Assembly (NCBI RefSeq): GCF_002127535.1 | Contig: NZ_MUBJ01000007.1 | Coordinates: 1 to 64,000, forward strand | DNA: 64,000 bases | From: Xenorhabdus vietnamensis | GTDB taxonomy: Bacteria; Pseudomonadota; Gammaproteobacteria; Enterobacterales; Enterobacteriaceae | Direction of reading: 5' to 3' | Shown here: positions 9,507 through 21,792 of the stretch, piece after piece | Numbering within the stretch: the first letter of the stretch is position 1 | How the letters are laid out: every line of letters begins with the position of its first letter | The notes under the pieces: model-generated | What the model was told of the DNA's origin: nothing | Database searches by the model: none | The model's input: the letters and a program-made list of their open reading frames with translations, nothing else | Translations under genes and position numbers: made by a program

Positions 9507-10253
9507 ATGTTAAACGGGCTGAAAGGTAAGCGAGTTGTAGTGACAGGTGGAGGCCGAGATTTTGGGCAAGCCATTTCTGTCTGGTTGGCACGTGAAGGTG
9601 CTCATGTCGATCTCTGTGCGCGTCAGTTGGAGAGTGCAGAAACCACCTGTGAAATTATTCACAGCGAAGGAGGCATTGCAAGAAGCTACCTATGTGATGT
9701 CAGTGATGCACAATCAGTGAGCAGTTTTGCCAATCAATTACTGCAAGACAGCCAACCTATCGACATTCTGATATTGAGTGCGGCACAATGGCTAGAAGGT
9801 CATCTGGGCGATGATGATAGTGATGCCGATATTATCAGTACAGTGAATTCAGGCGCGACAGGGGCCATGTTACTGACCAAAGCGTTATTACCGAGCCTGC
9901 GTCAGTCACAAGGCGCCGATATTATTGCAATGGTATCTGTCTGTGGTATTCCGAACTTTACGCAATCTGTTGCTCATCCGGCATTTTTTGCTGCCAAACA
10001 TGCCATGAGTGGTTTTTGCCAAAATATTTCCCATCAGTTAAGCAAAGACAATATCCGTGTAACAGGAATTTATCCGCCTGATTTCGAAGTCAATGGATTT
10101 GATGAGGTACTTGATGACCATAAAACAATGGGCCAATAATTACTTAATGGTCGTTCAATATGGGAAACCATACGATTTGTTCTTACTCAACCTCGTAGTT
10201 GCCATATGAACGCAATTTATTTCCAAGGCCCGACGCGTGAGGACTTAAAATAA
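9507..10253 (+). pseudogene. SDR family oxidoreductase, premature stop
   Basis: The gene encodes a short-chain dehydrogenase with the cofactor motif VTGGGRDFGQAI near residue 12, but a TAA at 10137-10139 stops it at residue 210. The same frame continues without a shift to 10253 (LLNGRSIWETIRF...REDLK), a normal SDR C-terminus, giving 247 residues plus the internal stop. The catalytic Tyr of YxxxK is also replaced by Phe (FFAAK), so even the read-through protein may lack normal activity. The ribosome binding site AAGGAAA and the intact first 210 codons suggest recent inactivation. The substrate is unknown. Confidence 0.8.
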
Positions 10254-10590
10254 TGAATGGCAGCTATGCCACAAAATATCGCGGCAGGGTATTTTCGTAC
10301 TGATTGCACCTCCAAAGTCTTTTGTGCTCGAATTACGTCGTATCATGCTAGTAAAAACTTATGCTCCATGATTGCACGAAAAGATAGGTTATACACCGCA
10401 TAAGGATCTAGATATTCATTTGTAATGAATGATATTTATATGCAGGATCTTTGTATTGGTATTGCCGGGCTTGATGCCCGGCTCAATCATTAATACTGTG
10501 CTTTGGTTAAATCTTTGGGATAAATAAAGAAGGCAAACCAGAGTTATGTGTCATTGCAACTGATTCTGGCGTGATGGTGAATTTATTTCG
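10254..10590. other. Intergenic region with hairpin and possible SDR debris
   Basis: No intact gene is seen. Short frames such as APPKSFVLELRRI near 10310 may be further SDR debris, but this is weak. A hairpin lies at 10461-10487 and is listed separately. The remaining bases before the lysC stop show nothing recognisable. Confidence 0.4.
10461..10487 (-). terminator. Stem-loop downstream of lysC
   Basis: GCCGGGC and GCCCGGC pair perfectly around a 5-base TTGAT loop, with an extended ATTG/CAAT base. It lies about 100 bp after the lysC stop on the lysC strand. No T-run follows on either strand, so termination is uncertain. Confidence 0.4.
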
Positions 10591-11964
10591 TCATACCTCA
10601 AATAAACTCCGATGCAATGTCTGAATCACTTGCTCCGCATTTTTACTGGGAACGAGCAGACAGATATTATGGCTGCTTGCACCACAGCTGATCATGCGAA
10701 TATTAAATGATTCCAGCACCCCAAAAACCCCTTTTCCCAATCCTTTGGCCTGTGAAAGTTCATTGCCAATAATCGCAACTAGCGCCATATCTTCTTCGAC
10801 TTCCACACGGCATAACGTAGCAAGCTCAGTTAGCAACGCATTGGTCAGCAGGCTGCCATTAGTGCTGGTGGAACCTGTGGTATCCAGCGTCAGGGCGATG
10901 CTCACTTCTGATGTGGTAATCAAATCCACCGAAATATTATGACGCGACAGTAGGGTAAAGACTTCCGCCAGAAAGCCCCTTGCATGGAGCATTTTCAGAC
11001 TATGTAGTGTCAGCAAAGTTTGTTTGCGGCGTAATGCTAATGCGCGAAACAGCGGGGGATTTTCTGTTTTATCACAAACTACTGTCCCGCCCGTATTTGG
11101 ATCTTTGCTGGAGCCGACAAATACTGGAATACCGCAGCGAACCGCAGGTAACAATGTAGCGGGATGGAGGATTTTGGCACCAAATGTCGCCATTTCTGCC
11201 GCTTCATCAAAGGCAATTTTATCAATACGCTTAGCCGTAGGGACAATCCGTGGATCAGTAGTGTAGATACCCGGAACATCAGTCCAAATATCAACGCGCT
11301 GTAAGCCAAGAGCTTCACCCAGCAAAGCTGCGGTATAATCACTGCCACCCCGCCCCAGTGTAGTTGTGCGGCCTTTTTCTTCTCTGCCAATAAAACCCTG
11401 AGTGATAACAATTGTATTGTTCAGGCGAGAATGAAGATGCTCCATCGCTAAAGTATGGAGCTGAAGAGTATCCGGCTCTGCCCGACCAAAGTTATCATTG
11501 GTTCGCATGATCCGGCGGATATCAAACCATTCGGCATCAGTATTGCGTTGGCGCAGTAGCTCCACAAACAATAAAGTAGACATTACTTCACCGTGGCTAA
11601 CCAATTCATCTGTCAGTGCTTCTGAGGTTGCGAGTGATGCTGCTTCCGATAGCATCTCAATATTTTCCAGCAGACGATCAATTTCTTCGCGAATCACCGC
11701 AACTTCGCTCAATCGGTCAATAACGGCATATTGAATGTCACGGATCTGTTTCAGGTAATTCTCCCGCTTGTCGCTATCGCAGCCAGCCGCCAATGCAACC
11801 AGCAAATTGGTCACGCCAGCAGACGCTGACAGAACGACCACACGGACATTTGCGTTTGCCAAAATAATATCGGCGCAGTTATTCATGGCATCAAAGTCTG
11901 CCACACTAGTGCCACCGAATTTTGCTACAACATACAGCGATTTAGGAGATGAAACAGCACACAT
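10591..11964 (-). CDS. lysC: Lysine-sensitive aspartokinase III
   Basis: It phosphorylates aspartate, the first step towards lysine, threonine and methionine, and is normally feedback-inhibited by lysine. The 457-residue product has the N-terminal kinase motif KFGGTSVADFDAMN, the nucleotide-binding block TTLGRGGSDYTAALL and two C-terminal ACT domains (from about residue 310, LALRRKQTLLTLHS). It is divergent from pgi as in E. coli. The roughly 280 bp upstream on its strand shows none of the conserved lysine-riboswitch blocks that precede E. coli lysC. Confidence 0.95.
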   Translation of the reverse strand: MCAVSSPKSLYVVAKFGGTSVADFDAMNNCADIILANANVRVVVLSASAGVTNLLVALAAGCDSDKRENYLKQIRDIQYAVIDRLSEVAVIREEIDRLLENIEMLSEAASLATSEALTDELVSHGEVMSTLLFVELLRQRNTDAEWFDIRRIMRTNDNFGRAEPDTLQLHTLAMEHLHSRLNNTIVITQGFIGREEKGRTTTLGRGGSDYTAALLGEALGLQRVDIWTDVPGIYTTDPRIVPTAKRIDKIAFDEAAEMATFGAKILHPATLLPAVRCGIPVFVGSSKDPNTGGTVVCDKTENPPLFRALALRRKQTLLTLHSLKMLHARGFLAEVFTLLSRHNISVDLITTSEVSIALTLDTTGSTSTNGSLLTNALLTELATLCRVEVEEDMALVAIIGNELSQAKGLGKGVFGVLESFNIRMISCGASSHNICLLVPSKNAEQVIQTLHRSLFEV

Positions 11965-12231
11965 GGATGATAACCTTTTGTTCGGAGAATAGACTTTTAG
12001 AAATATCGGGTTAGGCGCATTGAGTCAATGCTTGACCATGAAACATAAATAAATTTCATGATGGAAATGAAATTATCGTTTTTGCCTATCTCAATAATTA
12101 GGGCTGGAAATTGCTGACTATTTTGACCAATATCAGCAATCACAAGGAAAGGGAGAACAATCACAGAATTAACCCGTTACAATCTGTGTATTCCTATTTG
12201 TTTATTGGCATTGTTTATTGACAGTTGATAG

Positions 12232-13890
<1,659 letters not shown>

Positions 13891-13917
13891 TCTGAACCGT
13901 CATCTTATTTGATCTCT

Positions 13918-13957
13918 ACTCCCCTCAATAAATATTGTTATTGGGGGGAGTTTTTTT
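13918..13957 (+). terminator. pgi terminator
   Basis: ACTCCCCTCAATAA pairs with TTATTGGGGGGAGT over 14 bp with one T-G wobble, followed by seven T residues. It is a strong intrinsic terminator 27 bp after the pgi stop. Confidence 0.9.
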
Positions 13958-14074
13958 ATAATTTACATAATTTGTTATCAACTTTTTATTTTATTAGTCT
14001 GCAACATGATATCCTCACTCTCCATTCGTTGTGCTGTCGGGGAAATTGATATACCCCCGCAATGGGAAAATGAC

Positions 14075-14623
14075 ATGGCAGATGACACTATATTAACTTC
14101 AACACCCCACATATTAATTTCACCTTCTATTGACTGGTTATCGGCTGATGAGACCGACCTTCCCGAAGATATTTTAGATTGGCTGATGGAAGTAGGCTCA
14201 ATGACGTGCCGCTTTGAACAATATTGTCAGCAGGTATCGGTTACCCCTTTTCGGGAGTGTTTTATCACAGCGGAAGAGTTAGGAGATGAAAGTAAGCACT
14301 TGCCTTTAAGTGAAAAATATTGGTTGCGTGAAATTGTTCTATATGGAGATAACATCCCTTGGTTGTTGGGGCGTACCGTTATTCCGACAGAAACACTGAC
14401 TGGACCGGATAGGCAATTGGTTGATGTGGGGACAGCGCCGCTCGGACGCTATCTTTTTAGTGGTAATAATCTAACTCGAGATTATATTCAAATAGGTCGG
14501 CAGGAAGATCGTTGGGTACGACGTTCTTTACTGAGATTATCGGGTAAGCCATTGTTGCTCACGGAAGTTTTTCTGCCTGAATCACCTGTATATAAAATAA
14601 ACAAAATAAAAAGGGAGAAATAG
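14075..14623 (+). CDS. ubiC: Chorismate pyruvate-lyase
   Basis: It removes pyruvate from chorismate to give 4-hydroxybenzoate, the ring precursor of ubiquinone. The product has 182 residues from ATG 14075 (E. coli 165) with conserved [25 protein letters not shown] and [18 protein letters not shown]. An in-frame ATG at 14006 would add 23 unrelated residues, so the internal start is preferred. The stop is followed one base later by the ubiA frame, indicating a tight operon with ubiA. Confidence 0.93.
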   Translation: MADDTILTSTPHILISPSIDWLSADETDLPEDILDWLMEVGSMTCRFEQYCQQVSVTPFRECFITAEELGDESKHLPLSEKYWLREIVLYGDNIPWLLGRTVIPTETLTGPDRQLVDVGTAPLGRYLFSGNNLTRDYIQIGRQEDRWVRRSLLRLSGKPLLLTEVFLPESPVYKINKIKREK

Positions 14624-14624
14624 A

Positions 14625-15491
14625 TTGGAGGCCAGCATGATGCAAAGTAAATGGCGTGCGTATTGTCGTTTAATGCGTATTGATAAACCCATTGGTGCGT
14701 TATTATTGTTATGGCCAACATATTGGGCATTGTGGATCGCCGCAAAAGGCATGCCGAATTTGCATGTATTGTTAGTCTTTACTATCGGTGTATTTTCCAT
14801 GCGTGCTGCGGGATGTTGCATTAATGATTTTGCAGACCGAAAATTTGACGGGTATGTGGAGCGGACAAAATCTCGTCCTCTTCCTAGTGGCGACATCACT
14901 GAAAAAGAAAGCAAAATCTTGTTTGCCACACTGGTACTCATTTCTTTTGCGATGGTGCTGACACTGAATAAAATGACGATTGCACTGTCGGTCGTTGGTT
15001 TAGCATTGGCGTGGGCTTACCCTTTCGTCAAGCGTGTCAGCCATTTGCCACAAGTTGTACTGGGGGCCGCTTATGGCTGGTCAATTCCTATGGCATTTGC
15101 CGCAGTAAGTGAGTCCTTACCTTTAGAATGCTGGCTGTTATTTTTGGCTAATGTCATATGGTCTGTGATTTATGATACACAGTATGCCATGGTGGATCGT
15201 GATGATGACCTGAAAATCGGTGTGAAATCGACCGCTGTGCTCTTTGGACGCTTTGATAAATTGATTATTGGTATTCTGCAATTCATCATGCTGGGCCTTT
15301 TGGTTGTGGTTGGCAATATGGTGAATCTGGAAGGGATATATTATTGGACGATATTGTTGGCAACAGCACTATTCGTTTATCAACAAAAATTGATTGCAGA
15401 TCGGGAAAGATCATCCTGCTTTCAGGCATTTATGAACAATAACTACGTCGGTTTAATTTTATTCCTCGGTATCTTTTTCAGCTATGTCTAG
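14625..15491 (+). CDS. ubiA: 4-hydroxybenzoate octaprenyltransferase
   Basis: This integral membrane enzyme attaches the polyprenyl chain to 4-hydroxybenzoate. The 288-residue product has the two Asp-rich motifs NDFADRKFD and [12 protein letters not shown] and about eight hydrophobic segments. The TTG start at 14625 aligns exactly with the E. coli N-terminus; ATG 14637, with GGAGG five bases upstream, is a good alternative that shortens the protein by four residues. It is coupled to ubiC. It faces plsB, with a terminator between them. Confidence 0.95.
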   Translation: MEASMMQSKWRAYCRLMRIDKPIGALLLLWPTYWALWIAAKGMPNLHVLLVFTIGVFSMRAAGCCINDFADRKFDGYVERTKSRPLPSGDITEKESKILFATLVLISFAMVLTLNKMTIALSVVGLALAWAYPFVKRVSHLPQVVLGAAYGWSIPMAFAAVSESLPLECWLLFLANVIWSVIYDTQYAMVDRDDDLKIGVKSTAVLFGRFDKLIIGILQFIMLGLLVVVGNMVNLEGIYYWTILLATALFVYQQKLIADRERSSCFQAFMNNNYVGLILFLGIFFSYV

Positions 15492-15510
15492 CATGATATA
15501 CCTTTGATAT

Positions 15511-15532
15511 AACGGGCGGATTACCGCCCGTT
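15511..15532 (+). terminator. ubiCA terminator
   Basis: AACGGGCGG and CCGCCCGTT form a perfect 9-bp stem with a 4-base ATTA loop, followed by the T-rich GATTTATTATTTT. It lies 20 bp after the ubiA stop. Confidence 0.85.
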
Positions 15533-15565
15533 GATTTATTATTTTCCATGACCAGCTTAACGTCG

Positions 15566-18034
15566 TTATTGCTGCTCTTGTACTACCTGTGCAGGTTCAT
15601 TTTGTTCTGGTGGCATGCTGACACTTTCAATCGTCAAACGAATTTCAGGTGACATCAGCTCACTTAATACATGATATAGTTCCTGAGCGCAGGTAGTAAT
15701 TATGTCGCCGCTGTCTTGAATATAGCCTTCTTCGCGCAGCGTATTGACTGAGCTGGCAAAAACCGCCTTGTCAAAGAACTCTGGTGCATTGATACCATGT
15801 AGTACAGACAGACGTTGAGCTAACATCCGGCTCTCTTTTTCCAGTACACCACGGCTGATTTCAGGTGTGGCATTCAACAAAGAAAGCGTGATGGCATAAC
15901 GTTGCAGCGTTTCTCTGATACCTGCCGCCAGTAATTGCAATGGGCGAATGCGTGCAGGATTCAGCACCAGCATTTCTTGCTCTTTGTTACAGATAAGGCA
16001 TTGATGCGTCAGCTCATCAACCAGAGTACTGACGACATCAGAGAGCGTTTCTTTACTATAACGCATGAAAAGCTCTTGCTTGATCAGCGGATAAATCAAC
16101 GCTACTTGTCTGAGCAACTCACTGCGACTAATGCGGCGGTGATGCATAACAATACTGGCAATTAGGGATGGCAGGATCAACAAGTGTTGGATATTGTTGC
16201 GATAATAAGTCATCAATACCGCGCTTTCACGTGGCAGGATAATAATATCCCCTAGACTATCTTTTTCGACCTCGAACTTATTCATCAGCAAAGCATGATC
16301 CAACAACTCTTCCGCTGTTTTGTTTGGCACCGTGATATCGTTAGTGTAAGGCACATTACGCAGTAATTGCAGATAGCAATCCAACTGCTCAATAAGCTGT
16401 TCGCGAGTAAGTGCTCTCTGGCGTGATGATAATAATGCCGTGGTGCATAAATTGATAGCATTGGCCGCAGCAGCATTATTGATATTGACCATAATATTGT
16501 CAGCCAGTTTACTGACTGTTGGAGCCAGCCATGTTGGACGCTGGGATTCGATTGGGTCAATGGAGTCACGCCATTCTGGAGCATGTTGGTTCAGGTATTG
16601 TATCAATGGGATCGGCTCACCAAAGTTCACGTAACCCTGCCCCAGATTACGTAATTTGCGCAGTCCCCGCACCATCTGGAAAAAACCTTCTTTTTCTTTG
16701 GTTGCACCACGCAGTTCTTTGGCATATGTCGCCACTTCCATCACATGTTCATATCCGATATAGATAGGCACAATAGTGATTGGTCGAGATTCTCCTCGAA
16801 GCATCGCTTGCAATGTCATAGAGAGAGTTCCGGTTTTTGGATCAAGCAAACGACCAGTGCGGGAGCGTCCCCCTTCGACAAAGTATTCAACCGAATAACC
16901 ACGGGCAAACAGCTCACCGAGATATTCACGAAAGATGGTTGAATAGAGCTTATTGCCTTTAAACGTACGGCGGATGAAAAATGCGCCAAGACGACGGAAT
17001 ATCGGGCCGGCAGGCCAAAAATTCAGGTTAATTCCCGCGGCAATGTGCGGTGGAACCAGCCCTTGGTGATAGAGCACATAAGAGAGTAAAAGATAGTCCA
17101 TATGGCTGCGGTGGCATGGTACATAAACCAGCTCATGGCCATCCTGCGCCAACTGGCGAACACGTTCGGCATTATGAACATTGATACCTTGATACAAACG
17201 GTTCCATGTCCAACTCAAAACTCGGTCGGTCAAGCGTACTGTTTCATAGGAGAAATCCGCAGCAACCTCTTCCAACATATTGATGGCATTCTGTTTTGCC
17301 TTTTCTGGAGAGATTTTTTTGCTGCGTGCTTCATCAGCAATCGCTTTTTCTATTGCCTTTGATGCCAGTAACTTATTGAACAGATCCTGTCTGGCAGGCA
17401 AGCGAGGCCCAACTGCCGCAAGACGTTGACGGGAGTAGTGTATCCGTGCAACACGGGCAAGTTTATTGGCGATGATATTATCCGTACCATGTTCGTCGGC
17501 CATACGGCGTAGAGACACAGGGGTGGAGAAACGCACGAAACTATCACGTCCAAGCCATAGGATTGCAAAAAACTTTTGCACGCCATTTAGTAAACGTAAT
17601 TGCGGAGCTGTATTCCCTTCTTGCCCTTCGCGCCCTGGAGAACGACCAAACATGACAGAAACAGGCACCATCTGGATATTCAAATCAGGATTATTGCGAT
17701 GCAAATCCAGGTAAGAATGGAAAATCTTTACAGATTCATATTTTGGAGCATAGCAACGGAACACACGGGGACCGTTATCGATAAAAACACAACTGGGAAG
17801 CTGTGTGTCACCAATTTCCAAAGGATTCAACGGATCCGGCAAATCTTGCGCCAGACATTGTTGACGCAAGGTCAATAAGTCTGTTTTTGAGTAGTACGGT
17901 AATACGTACAAAATGGGCCGAGTCGTATCAAGACGCAGCTCCGCAATGGGATCCGTAGGGATTAGTTTACTTTTTACTAATAATTTTAGTGGTAAATTCA
18001 ATAACTTATAGTATATTTTACGCCAGCCTGACAT
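15566..18034 (-). CDS. plsB: Glycerol-3-phosphate acyltransferase
   Basis: This inner-membrane enzyme acylates glycerol 3-phosphate, the first step of phospholipid synthesis. It has 822 residues from the start chosen here (E. coli 807). The acyltransferase motifs are intact: [10 protein letters not shown] (HX4D), [17 protein letters not shown] and [11 protein letters not shown]. The frame is open 26 codons further upstream, but homology begins at [15 protein letters not shown], so the start at 18034 is used. It is divergent from dgkA, as in E. coli. Confidence 0.95.
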   Translation of the reverse strand: MSGWRKIYYKLLNLPLKLLVKSKLIPTDPIAELRLDTTRPILYVLPYYSKTDLLTLRQQCLAQDLPDPLNPLEIGDTQLPSCVFIDNGPRVFRCYAPKYESVKIFHSYLDLHRNNPDLNIQMVPVSVMFGRSPGREGQEGNTAPQLRLLNGVQKFFAILWLGRDSFVRFSTPVSLRRMADEHGTDNIIANKLARVARIHYSRQRLAAVGPRLPARQDLFNKLLASKAIEKAIADEARSKKISPEKAKQNAINMLEEVAADFSYETVRLTDRVLSWTWNRLYQGINVHNAERVRQLAQDGHELVYVPCHRSHMDYLLLSYVLYHQGLVPPHIAAGINLNFWPAGPIFRRLGAFFIRRTFKGNKLYSTIFREYLGELFARGYSVEYFVEGGRSRTGRLLDPKTGTLSMTLQAMLRGESRPITIVPIYIGYEHVMEVATYAKELRGATKEKEGFFQMVRGLRKLRNLGQGYVNFGEPIPLIQYLNQHAPEWRDSIDPIESQRPTWLAPTVSKLADNIMVNINNAAAANAINLCTTALLSSRQRALTREQLIEQLDCYLQLLRNVPYTNDITVPNKTAEELLDHALLMNKFEVEKDSLGDIIILPRESAVLMTYYRNNIQHLLILPSLIASIVMHHRRISRSELLRQVALIYPLIKQELFMRYSKETLSDVVSTLVDELTHQCLICNKEQEMLVLNPARIRPLQLLAAGIRETLQRYAITLSLLNATPEISRGVLEKESRMLAQRLSVLHGINAPEFFDKAVFASSVNTLREEGYIQDSGDIITTCAQELYHVLSELMSPEIRLTIESVSMPPEQNEPAQVVQEQQ

Positions 18035-18171
18035 AACTGCTTTAAGCCTCTTGTTAGCAACGCGTCGCAAGGATACCAGAAACAGATTTTGAGATCTGTG
18101 GAAATAAGACAATAATAAGAGCTAAAAGTTATATAAACATACAAATATTAAGTTCACTGAAGAAAGTTCTT

Positions 18172-18543
18172 ATGGCAAATCAATCAACAGGTTTGATCCG
18201 CATCATTAAAGCGGCTGAGTATTCAGCGAAAGGAATTAAGGCGGCATGGCAGAATGAAGCGGCATTTCGGCAGGAAACAATTGCTGCCATACTTGCGATC
18301 ATCATTGCATTTTCTTTAGATTTTGGCTTATTCGAGAGGCTCCTTCTCGTTGGCTCTGTTATGCTTGTAGTTATTGTCGAAATCCTCAACAGTGCTATAG
18401 AAGCGGTAGTGGATCGTATTGGCAGTGAATATCATGAATTATCGGGTCGGGCGAAAGATATGGGGTCTGCGGCAGTATTGCTTACCATACTTCTGGCGCT
18501 GTTTATCTGGGGAATGATCTTTTGGTCATATTTCATGCGTTGA
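18172..18543 (+). CDS. dgkA: Diacylglycerol kinase
   Basis: This small trimeric inner-membrane enzyme phosphorylates diacylglycerol to phosphatidate, recycling lipid from membrane-derived oligosaccharide synthesis. The 123-residue product has three hydrophobic segments and the family signature EILNSAIEAVVDRIG with the catalytic Glu. It lies next to divergent plsB and upstream of lexA, the standard enterobacterial order. Confidence 0.95.
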   Translation: MANQSTGLIRIIKAAEYSAKGIKAAWQNEAAFRQETIAAILAIIIAFSLDFGLFERLLLVGSVMLVVIVEILNSAIEAVVDRIGSEYHELSGRAKDMGSAAVLLTILLALFIWGMIFWSYFMR

Positions 18544-18617
18544 GATGGTGTGTTTTTTCATCAAAGCACGTTATTTAGTTGCTTTTACATGCTGACAGGT
18601 TCCCAATTCGAATTTAC

Positions 18618-18633
18618 CTGTATATACTCACAG
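18618..18633 (+). promoter_or_regulatory. LexA (SOS) box 1
   Basis: CTGTATATACTCACAG fits the LexA consensus CTGT-N8-ACAG exactly. It lies 29 bp before the lexA start, where autoregulation by LexA is expected. Confidence 0.93.
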
Positions 18634-18638
18634 TCGGA

Positions 18639-18654
18639 CTGTATAAACAAACAG
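18639..18654 (+). promoter_or_regulatory. LexA (SOS) box 2
   Basis: CTGTATAAACAAACAG is a second exact CTGT-N8-ACAG site, 5 bp after the first. The same two-box arrangement with 5-bp spacing precedes lexA in E. coli. Confidence 0.93.
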
Positions 18655-18662
18655 GGGGCGAA

Positions 18663-19280
18663 ATGAAAGCATTAACTGCTAGGCAGCAGCAAGTTTATAA
18701 CTTGGTGCGTGACCATATTTCGCAAACGGGTATGCCACCAACACGAGCTGAAATTGCAGCACGTCTTGGTTTTCGTTCACCTAACGCAGCAGAAGAGCAT
18801 TTAAAAGCACTTGCGCGTAAAGGGGTGATAGAGATGATATCTGGTGCATCCAGAGGTATCCGTTTGCTTCTTGAGGAGGAAGATGAAGGTGCGGGATTGC
18901 CGCTGATCGGTCGTGTTGCTGCTGGGGAACCACTATTAGCTCAGGAACACATTGAAAGTCATTATAAGGTTGATCCTGAATTATTCAAACCAAGTGCTGA
19001 TTTTCTGTTGCGTGTGAGTGGGATGTCTATGAAAGATATCGGCATTATGGACGGGGATTTACTGGCTGTGCATAAAACACAGGATGTTCATAATGGGCAA
19101 GTCATCGTGGCGCGTATCGAAGATGAAGTCACAGTAAAACGCTTCAAGCAAACAGGAAACAAAATCGAGTTGATTGCTGAGAATCCAGAATTTCAACCAA
19201 TTGTTGTCGATTTAAGCGAGCAGAGTTTCACTATTGAAGGGTTGGCAGTAGGCGTTATTCGTAACGGGGACTGGGTCTGA
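18663..19280 (+). CDS. lexA: SOS repressor LexA
   Basis: LexA represses DNA-damage genes and cleaves itself when RecA is activated. The 205-residue product has an N-terminal winged helix (residues 1-70), the cleavage site AG in [10 protein letters not shown], the catalytic Ser in GMSMKDIGI and the Lys in VTVKRFK. The frame is open further upstream, but ATG 18663, after GGGGGCGAA and right behind the SOS boxes, gives the family N-terminus [15 protein letters not shown]. dinF, which follows lexA in E. coli, is missing here. Confidence 0.97.
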   Translation: MKALTARQQQVYNLVRDHISQTGMPPTRAEIAARLGFRSPNAAEEHLKALARKGVIEMISGASRGIRLLLEEEDEGAGLPLIGRVAAGEPLLAQEHIESHYKVDPELFKPSADFLLRVSGMSMKDIGIMDGDLLAVHKTQDVHNGQVIVARIEDEVTVKRFKQTGNKIELIAENPEFQPIVVDLSEQSFTIEGLAVGVIRNGDWV

Positions 19281-19434
19281 TTGTAAAAACAGATAATTGT
19301 ACTTTGCCATTCTCTGGGGCGGTCATCTTCCCCAGTACCCGTTAAACTTGAGTTTAGCGGGTACATTGAAAAATATGTGATTATATTCAGTTATGACCGC
19401 CTTATTGCCTAATCCGGCATCAATCGTTCTTTTC

Positions 19435-19947
19435 TTATTTCTTTTTATTCTCTTCAACTGAATGATTGTGCTGGCATGTATCACGCTCCATGCAAGATTC
19501 AATCTCATAGCAGGAAGAACATATACCATGGACTTCTATCACGCTATTTCGCAAATGAAACCCTGTACCTTGAGCTAACTGCTGAATAGCGGACTCAATA
19601 TCTTTTGCATCTTTCTCGGTTACTGCATTACAAACTTCACAGATAAACATAGCCGAAGTATGGCTGGGTTCTTCAAAATGATGACAAAGAACATAACTGT
19701 TTGTAGATTCTATTTTGTGAATAAAACCTTGTTCCAGTAGAAACTCCAATCCACGATAAACCGTTGGAGGCTTTGCTTGTGGTTCTACTTCACGCAATAA
19801 ATCCAGTAAATCATAAGCGCTTATTGCACCAGGTTGCTCTGTAATTAAGCGAAGAATTTCAAGGCGTTGAGGTGTCAAACGAACCCCTCTTGACAGACAG
19901 ATTGCTTCAGCCTGTGCCAGTAACTTTTTTTGATTGATAGTTTTCAT
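19435..19947 (-). CDS. zur: Zinc uptake regulator, Fur family
   Basis: Zur represses zinc-uptake genes when zinc is plentiful. The 170-residue product has the Fur-type winged helix (RLTPQRLEILRLI, KPPTVYRGLEFLLEQGF) and zinc-binding cysteines (CEVCNAV, CSSCYEIESC) with a His/Cys-rich tail. The start at 19947 is preferred to 19959 because the homology begins at MKTINQKKLLAQAE. Its neighbours lexA and dusA are the usual ones, but an insertion separates it from dusA. Confidence 0.94.
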   Translation of the reverse strand: MKTINQKKLLAQAEAICLSRGVRLTPQRLEILRLITEQPGAISAYDLLDLLREVEPQAKPPTVYRGLEFLLEQGFIHKIESTNSYVLCHHFEEPSHTSAMFICEVCNAVTEKDAKDIESAIQQLAQGTGFHLRNSVIEVHGICSSCYEIESCMERDTCQHNHSVEENKKK

Positions 19948-20351
19948 TACACCTCTCACACCTACATGATGCTAATAACTTTAATGTTACCATTTTTTTG
20001 GAGTTGGGAGTGGAATCCATATAATGTTCAGTTCTCTTCTGGTATGTAATATACCTGTAAAGAAGAGTGGTTATCTTGCCATTATGAGACACTTGATTTA
20101 CAAATACACGTTGATTGGAAATAAAAGTAATTCGTGGATAAGAACAATAAAATGGGCTAAAAAACGGAGAAAATAAAACTGGAAATATTGGATAATATCT
20201 GAAGGTTTGAGTTGGTTTATCATGATAATTATATTGGTAGTTAAAATCGTGATTTTTTTAAATATAGCATTCTAATTGTTTCGTTTGGAAAGGACAAAAC
20301 TTCAGCATTAAAAACATTTGAAATACAGCTTACTTGATTAATGGATTAAAA
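19948..20351. other. AT-rich intergenic region between zur and DUF1266 gene
   Basis: It holds the promoters of the divergent zur and DUF1266 genes. No RNA gene, repeat or convincing operator was recognised. It marks the left edge of an insertion into the conserved zur-dusA interval. Confidence 0.4.
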
Positions 20352-21500
20352 ATGAAAGAATTACTGCAAAACCACCCCAATAATAGAAGGTTTCCTGTTA
20401 ATGGTTTTCGGATAATCAAAAATATCCTCAAGGAAAGAAAAGGAGTGGCATTCCTCAAGCCTATTCAGGCAGTTGGTTTAACCATTCTTTGGGTTGCAAC
20501 ACTTTTGCTGAGTGTATTATCGCTCGGAATAACGGTATTGATCTTTAATACCCCTAATATATCTTCAGAGGGGTATCTGCTCTGGGCTGGCTTGGTTGGT
20601 TTGAATTCACTTGGTATATATCTCTCCATTTGCAGTCTCCAACGCATCAAAAACCTTCCTATTATTGAACAAAAAAGCTATTACTCACAGGCAAAGTGTT
20701 CTGTTTTGTCGGAAGAAAAACGTCAGGCATTACGCTTGCATATCGTCAGCTGCTATTACGACGGATTTTGGACAGAAACATTAGAACATTACCCTTTGGA
20801 AAGCCGTGTTTCTCACGATAATTATCAATATCGTATTTTACCTCTGTCTGATGCAAAGCCTCATCAATCCGAAGTTTACAAAAGTTGGGGCATTCTTAAT
20901 GAAAAAGATTATTGGGAAATATTGCATGAATTATGGGCAGGGATGCATTCAGAACGTTTTGCGGTTGATGCGGTTTTTACCGATGGAGAAATGTTCAAGG
21001 TGCTTGGTAGTTTGATTGAAGAACAGCCTGAATATGTACAGCAATGTTCTCGTTCAATTGATGGACGTCCTCCCGCTTTACTTTGGGGATTTGATCTTTG
21101 GCGAGCAATTGTACTGAGTCGAAACTGTTTTTCTGCCGGTTATATCAGTGAAGAAACAGCGTGGAAAAATATACTTAAAACAGCCGATTATGTTTATGAA
21201 ATTTTTGGCAGTTTTGATGAATTCCACACAAATTACCGACTAGGAAATGCTTATTGGAGTCGTGATTTTGACACTGTGAAAGAGCGCCTGAAAGAATTTT
21301 TGTTTTACAAAGAACATTGTGACTGGCCGATAGCCCAATTACCTTGGTTAAATGCGAAAGGCATTTTTATAGAACAATATATGAAAGACGGTTTTGCTGA
21401 TGTAGTTAATTCCATATTGCGAGATCAAATGGAAGATTCACTCGATGATGAAATAATGGATGAGGATAGTAGCCATACTGAAATTCGAGTTTTGCACTAA
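20352..21500 (+). CDS. DUF1266 membrane-anchored protein
   Basis: The 382-residue product has two hydrophobic segments near its N-terminus (about residues 38-64 and 70-92), then a long soluble part. The soluble part carries DUF1266-like blocks: LLWGFDLWRAIVLSRNCFSAGYISEE in two short pieces (LLWGFDLWRAI, CFSAGYISEE), FDEFHTNYRLGNAYW and WLNAKG. The function of this family is unknown, and no catalytic motif is obvious. ATG 20352 is chosen; a TTG at 20334 is in frame. It is inserted between zur and dusA together with a restriction-type remnant and a nuclease-like gene. Confidence 0.65.
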   Translation: MKELLQNHPNNRRFPVNGFRIIKNILKERKGVAFLKPIQAVGLTILWVATLLLSVLSLGITVLIFNTPNISSEGYLLWAGLVGLNSLGIYLSICSLQRIKNLPIIEQKSYYSQAKCSVLSEEKRQALRLHIVSCYYDGFWTETLEHYPLESRVSHDNYQYRILPLSDAKPHQSEVYKSWGILNEKDYWEILHELWAGMHSERFAVDAVFTDGEMFKVLGSLIEEQPEYVQQCSRSIDGRPPALLWGFDLWRAIVLSRNCFSAGYISEETAWKNILKTADYVYEIFGSFDEFHTNYRLGNAYWSRDFDTVKERLKEFLFYKEHCDWPIAQLPWLNAKGIFIEQYMKDGFADVVNSILRDQMEDSLDDEIMDEDSSHTEIRVLH

Positions 21501-21636
21501 TACCCTACAGGGATAGGAATTTACACTATATAGTAAAAGGAAAAACATGATTAATCATGCTTTCACCGTTCGAGACAAATTGACTGAAAGCGAAACTGTC
21601 ATGAGCTAAATAGCGAATAATACATGTGAATAGGCT

Positions 21637-21792
21637 ATGTTAGGTGATTTTCCTCAAGCCATTGATGATGCAATTTTAAGTAGTAGTGCAACGCACCAAA
21701 ATCAAATGATACAACGTCTCTCTGACTCAGAAAAAACGCGCCAATTTGCACTGGTAATTTTTGATATGTTGAGTGGGTATAAGGGAACTTAA
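21637..21792 (+). pseudogene. C-terminal remnant of type I restriction subunit R
   Basis: A 51-residue frame (MLGDFPQAIDDAILSS..., ...VIFDMLSGYKGT) resembles the last 50 residues of HsdR subunits, which typically read FP-x-A-x-x-DA-x-x-x-S-x-x-AH and end in a short helix. Stop codons lie immediately upstream in frame, and no other part of hsdR, hsdM or hsdS is present. It is best explained as the stump left by loss of a type I restriction-modification locus. The call rests on one short match. Confidence 0.5.

Noticed and set aside
10694-11992. Several plus-strand frames antisense to lysC
   Set aside because: They are low-complexity mirror frames of a well-supported gene.
19323-19529. A 68-codon minus-strand frame overlapping the end of zur
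   Set aside because: It overlaps the well-supported zur gene in another frame and has no features of its own.
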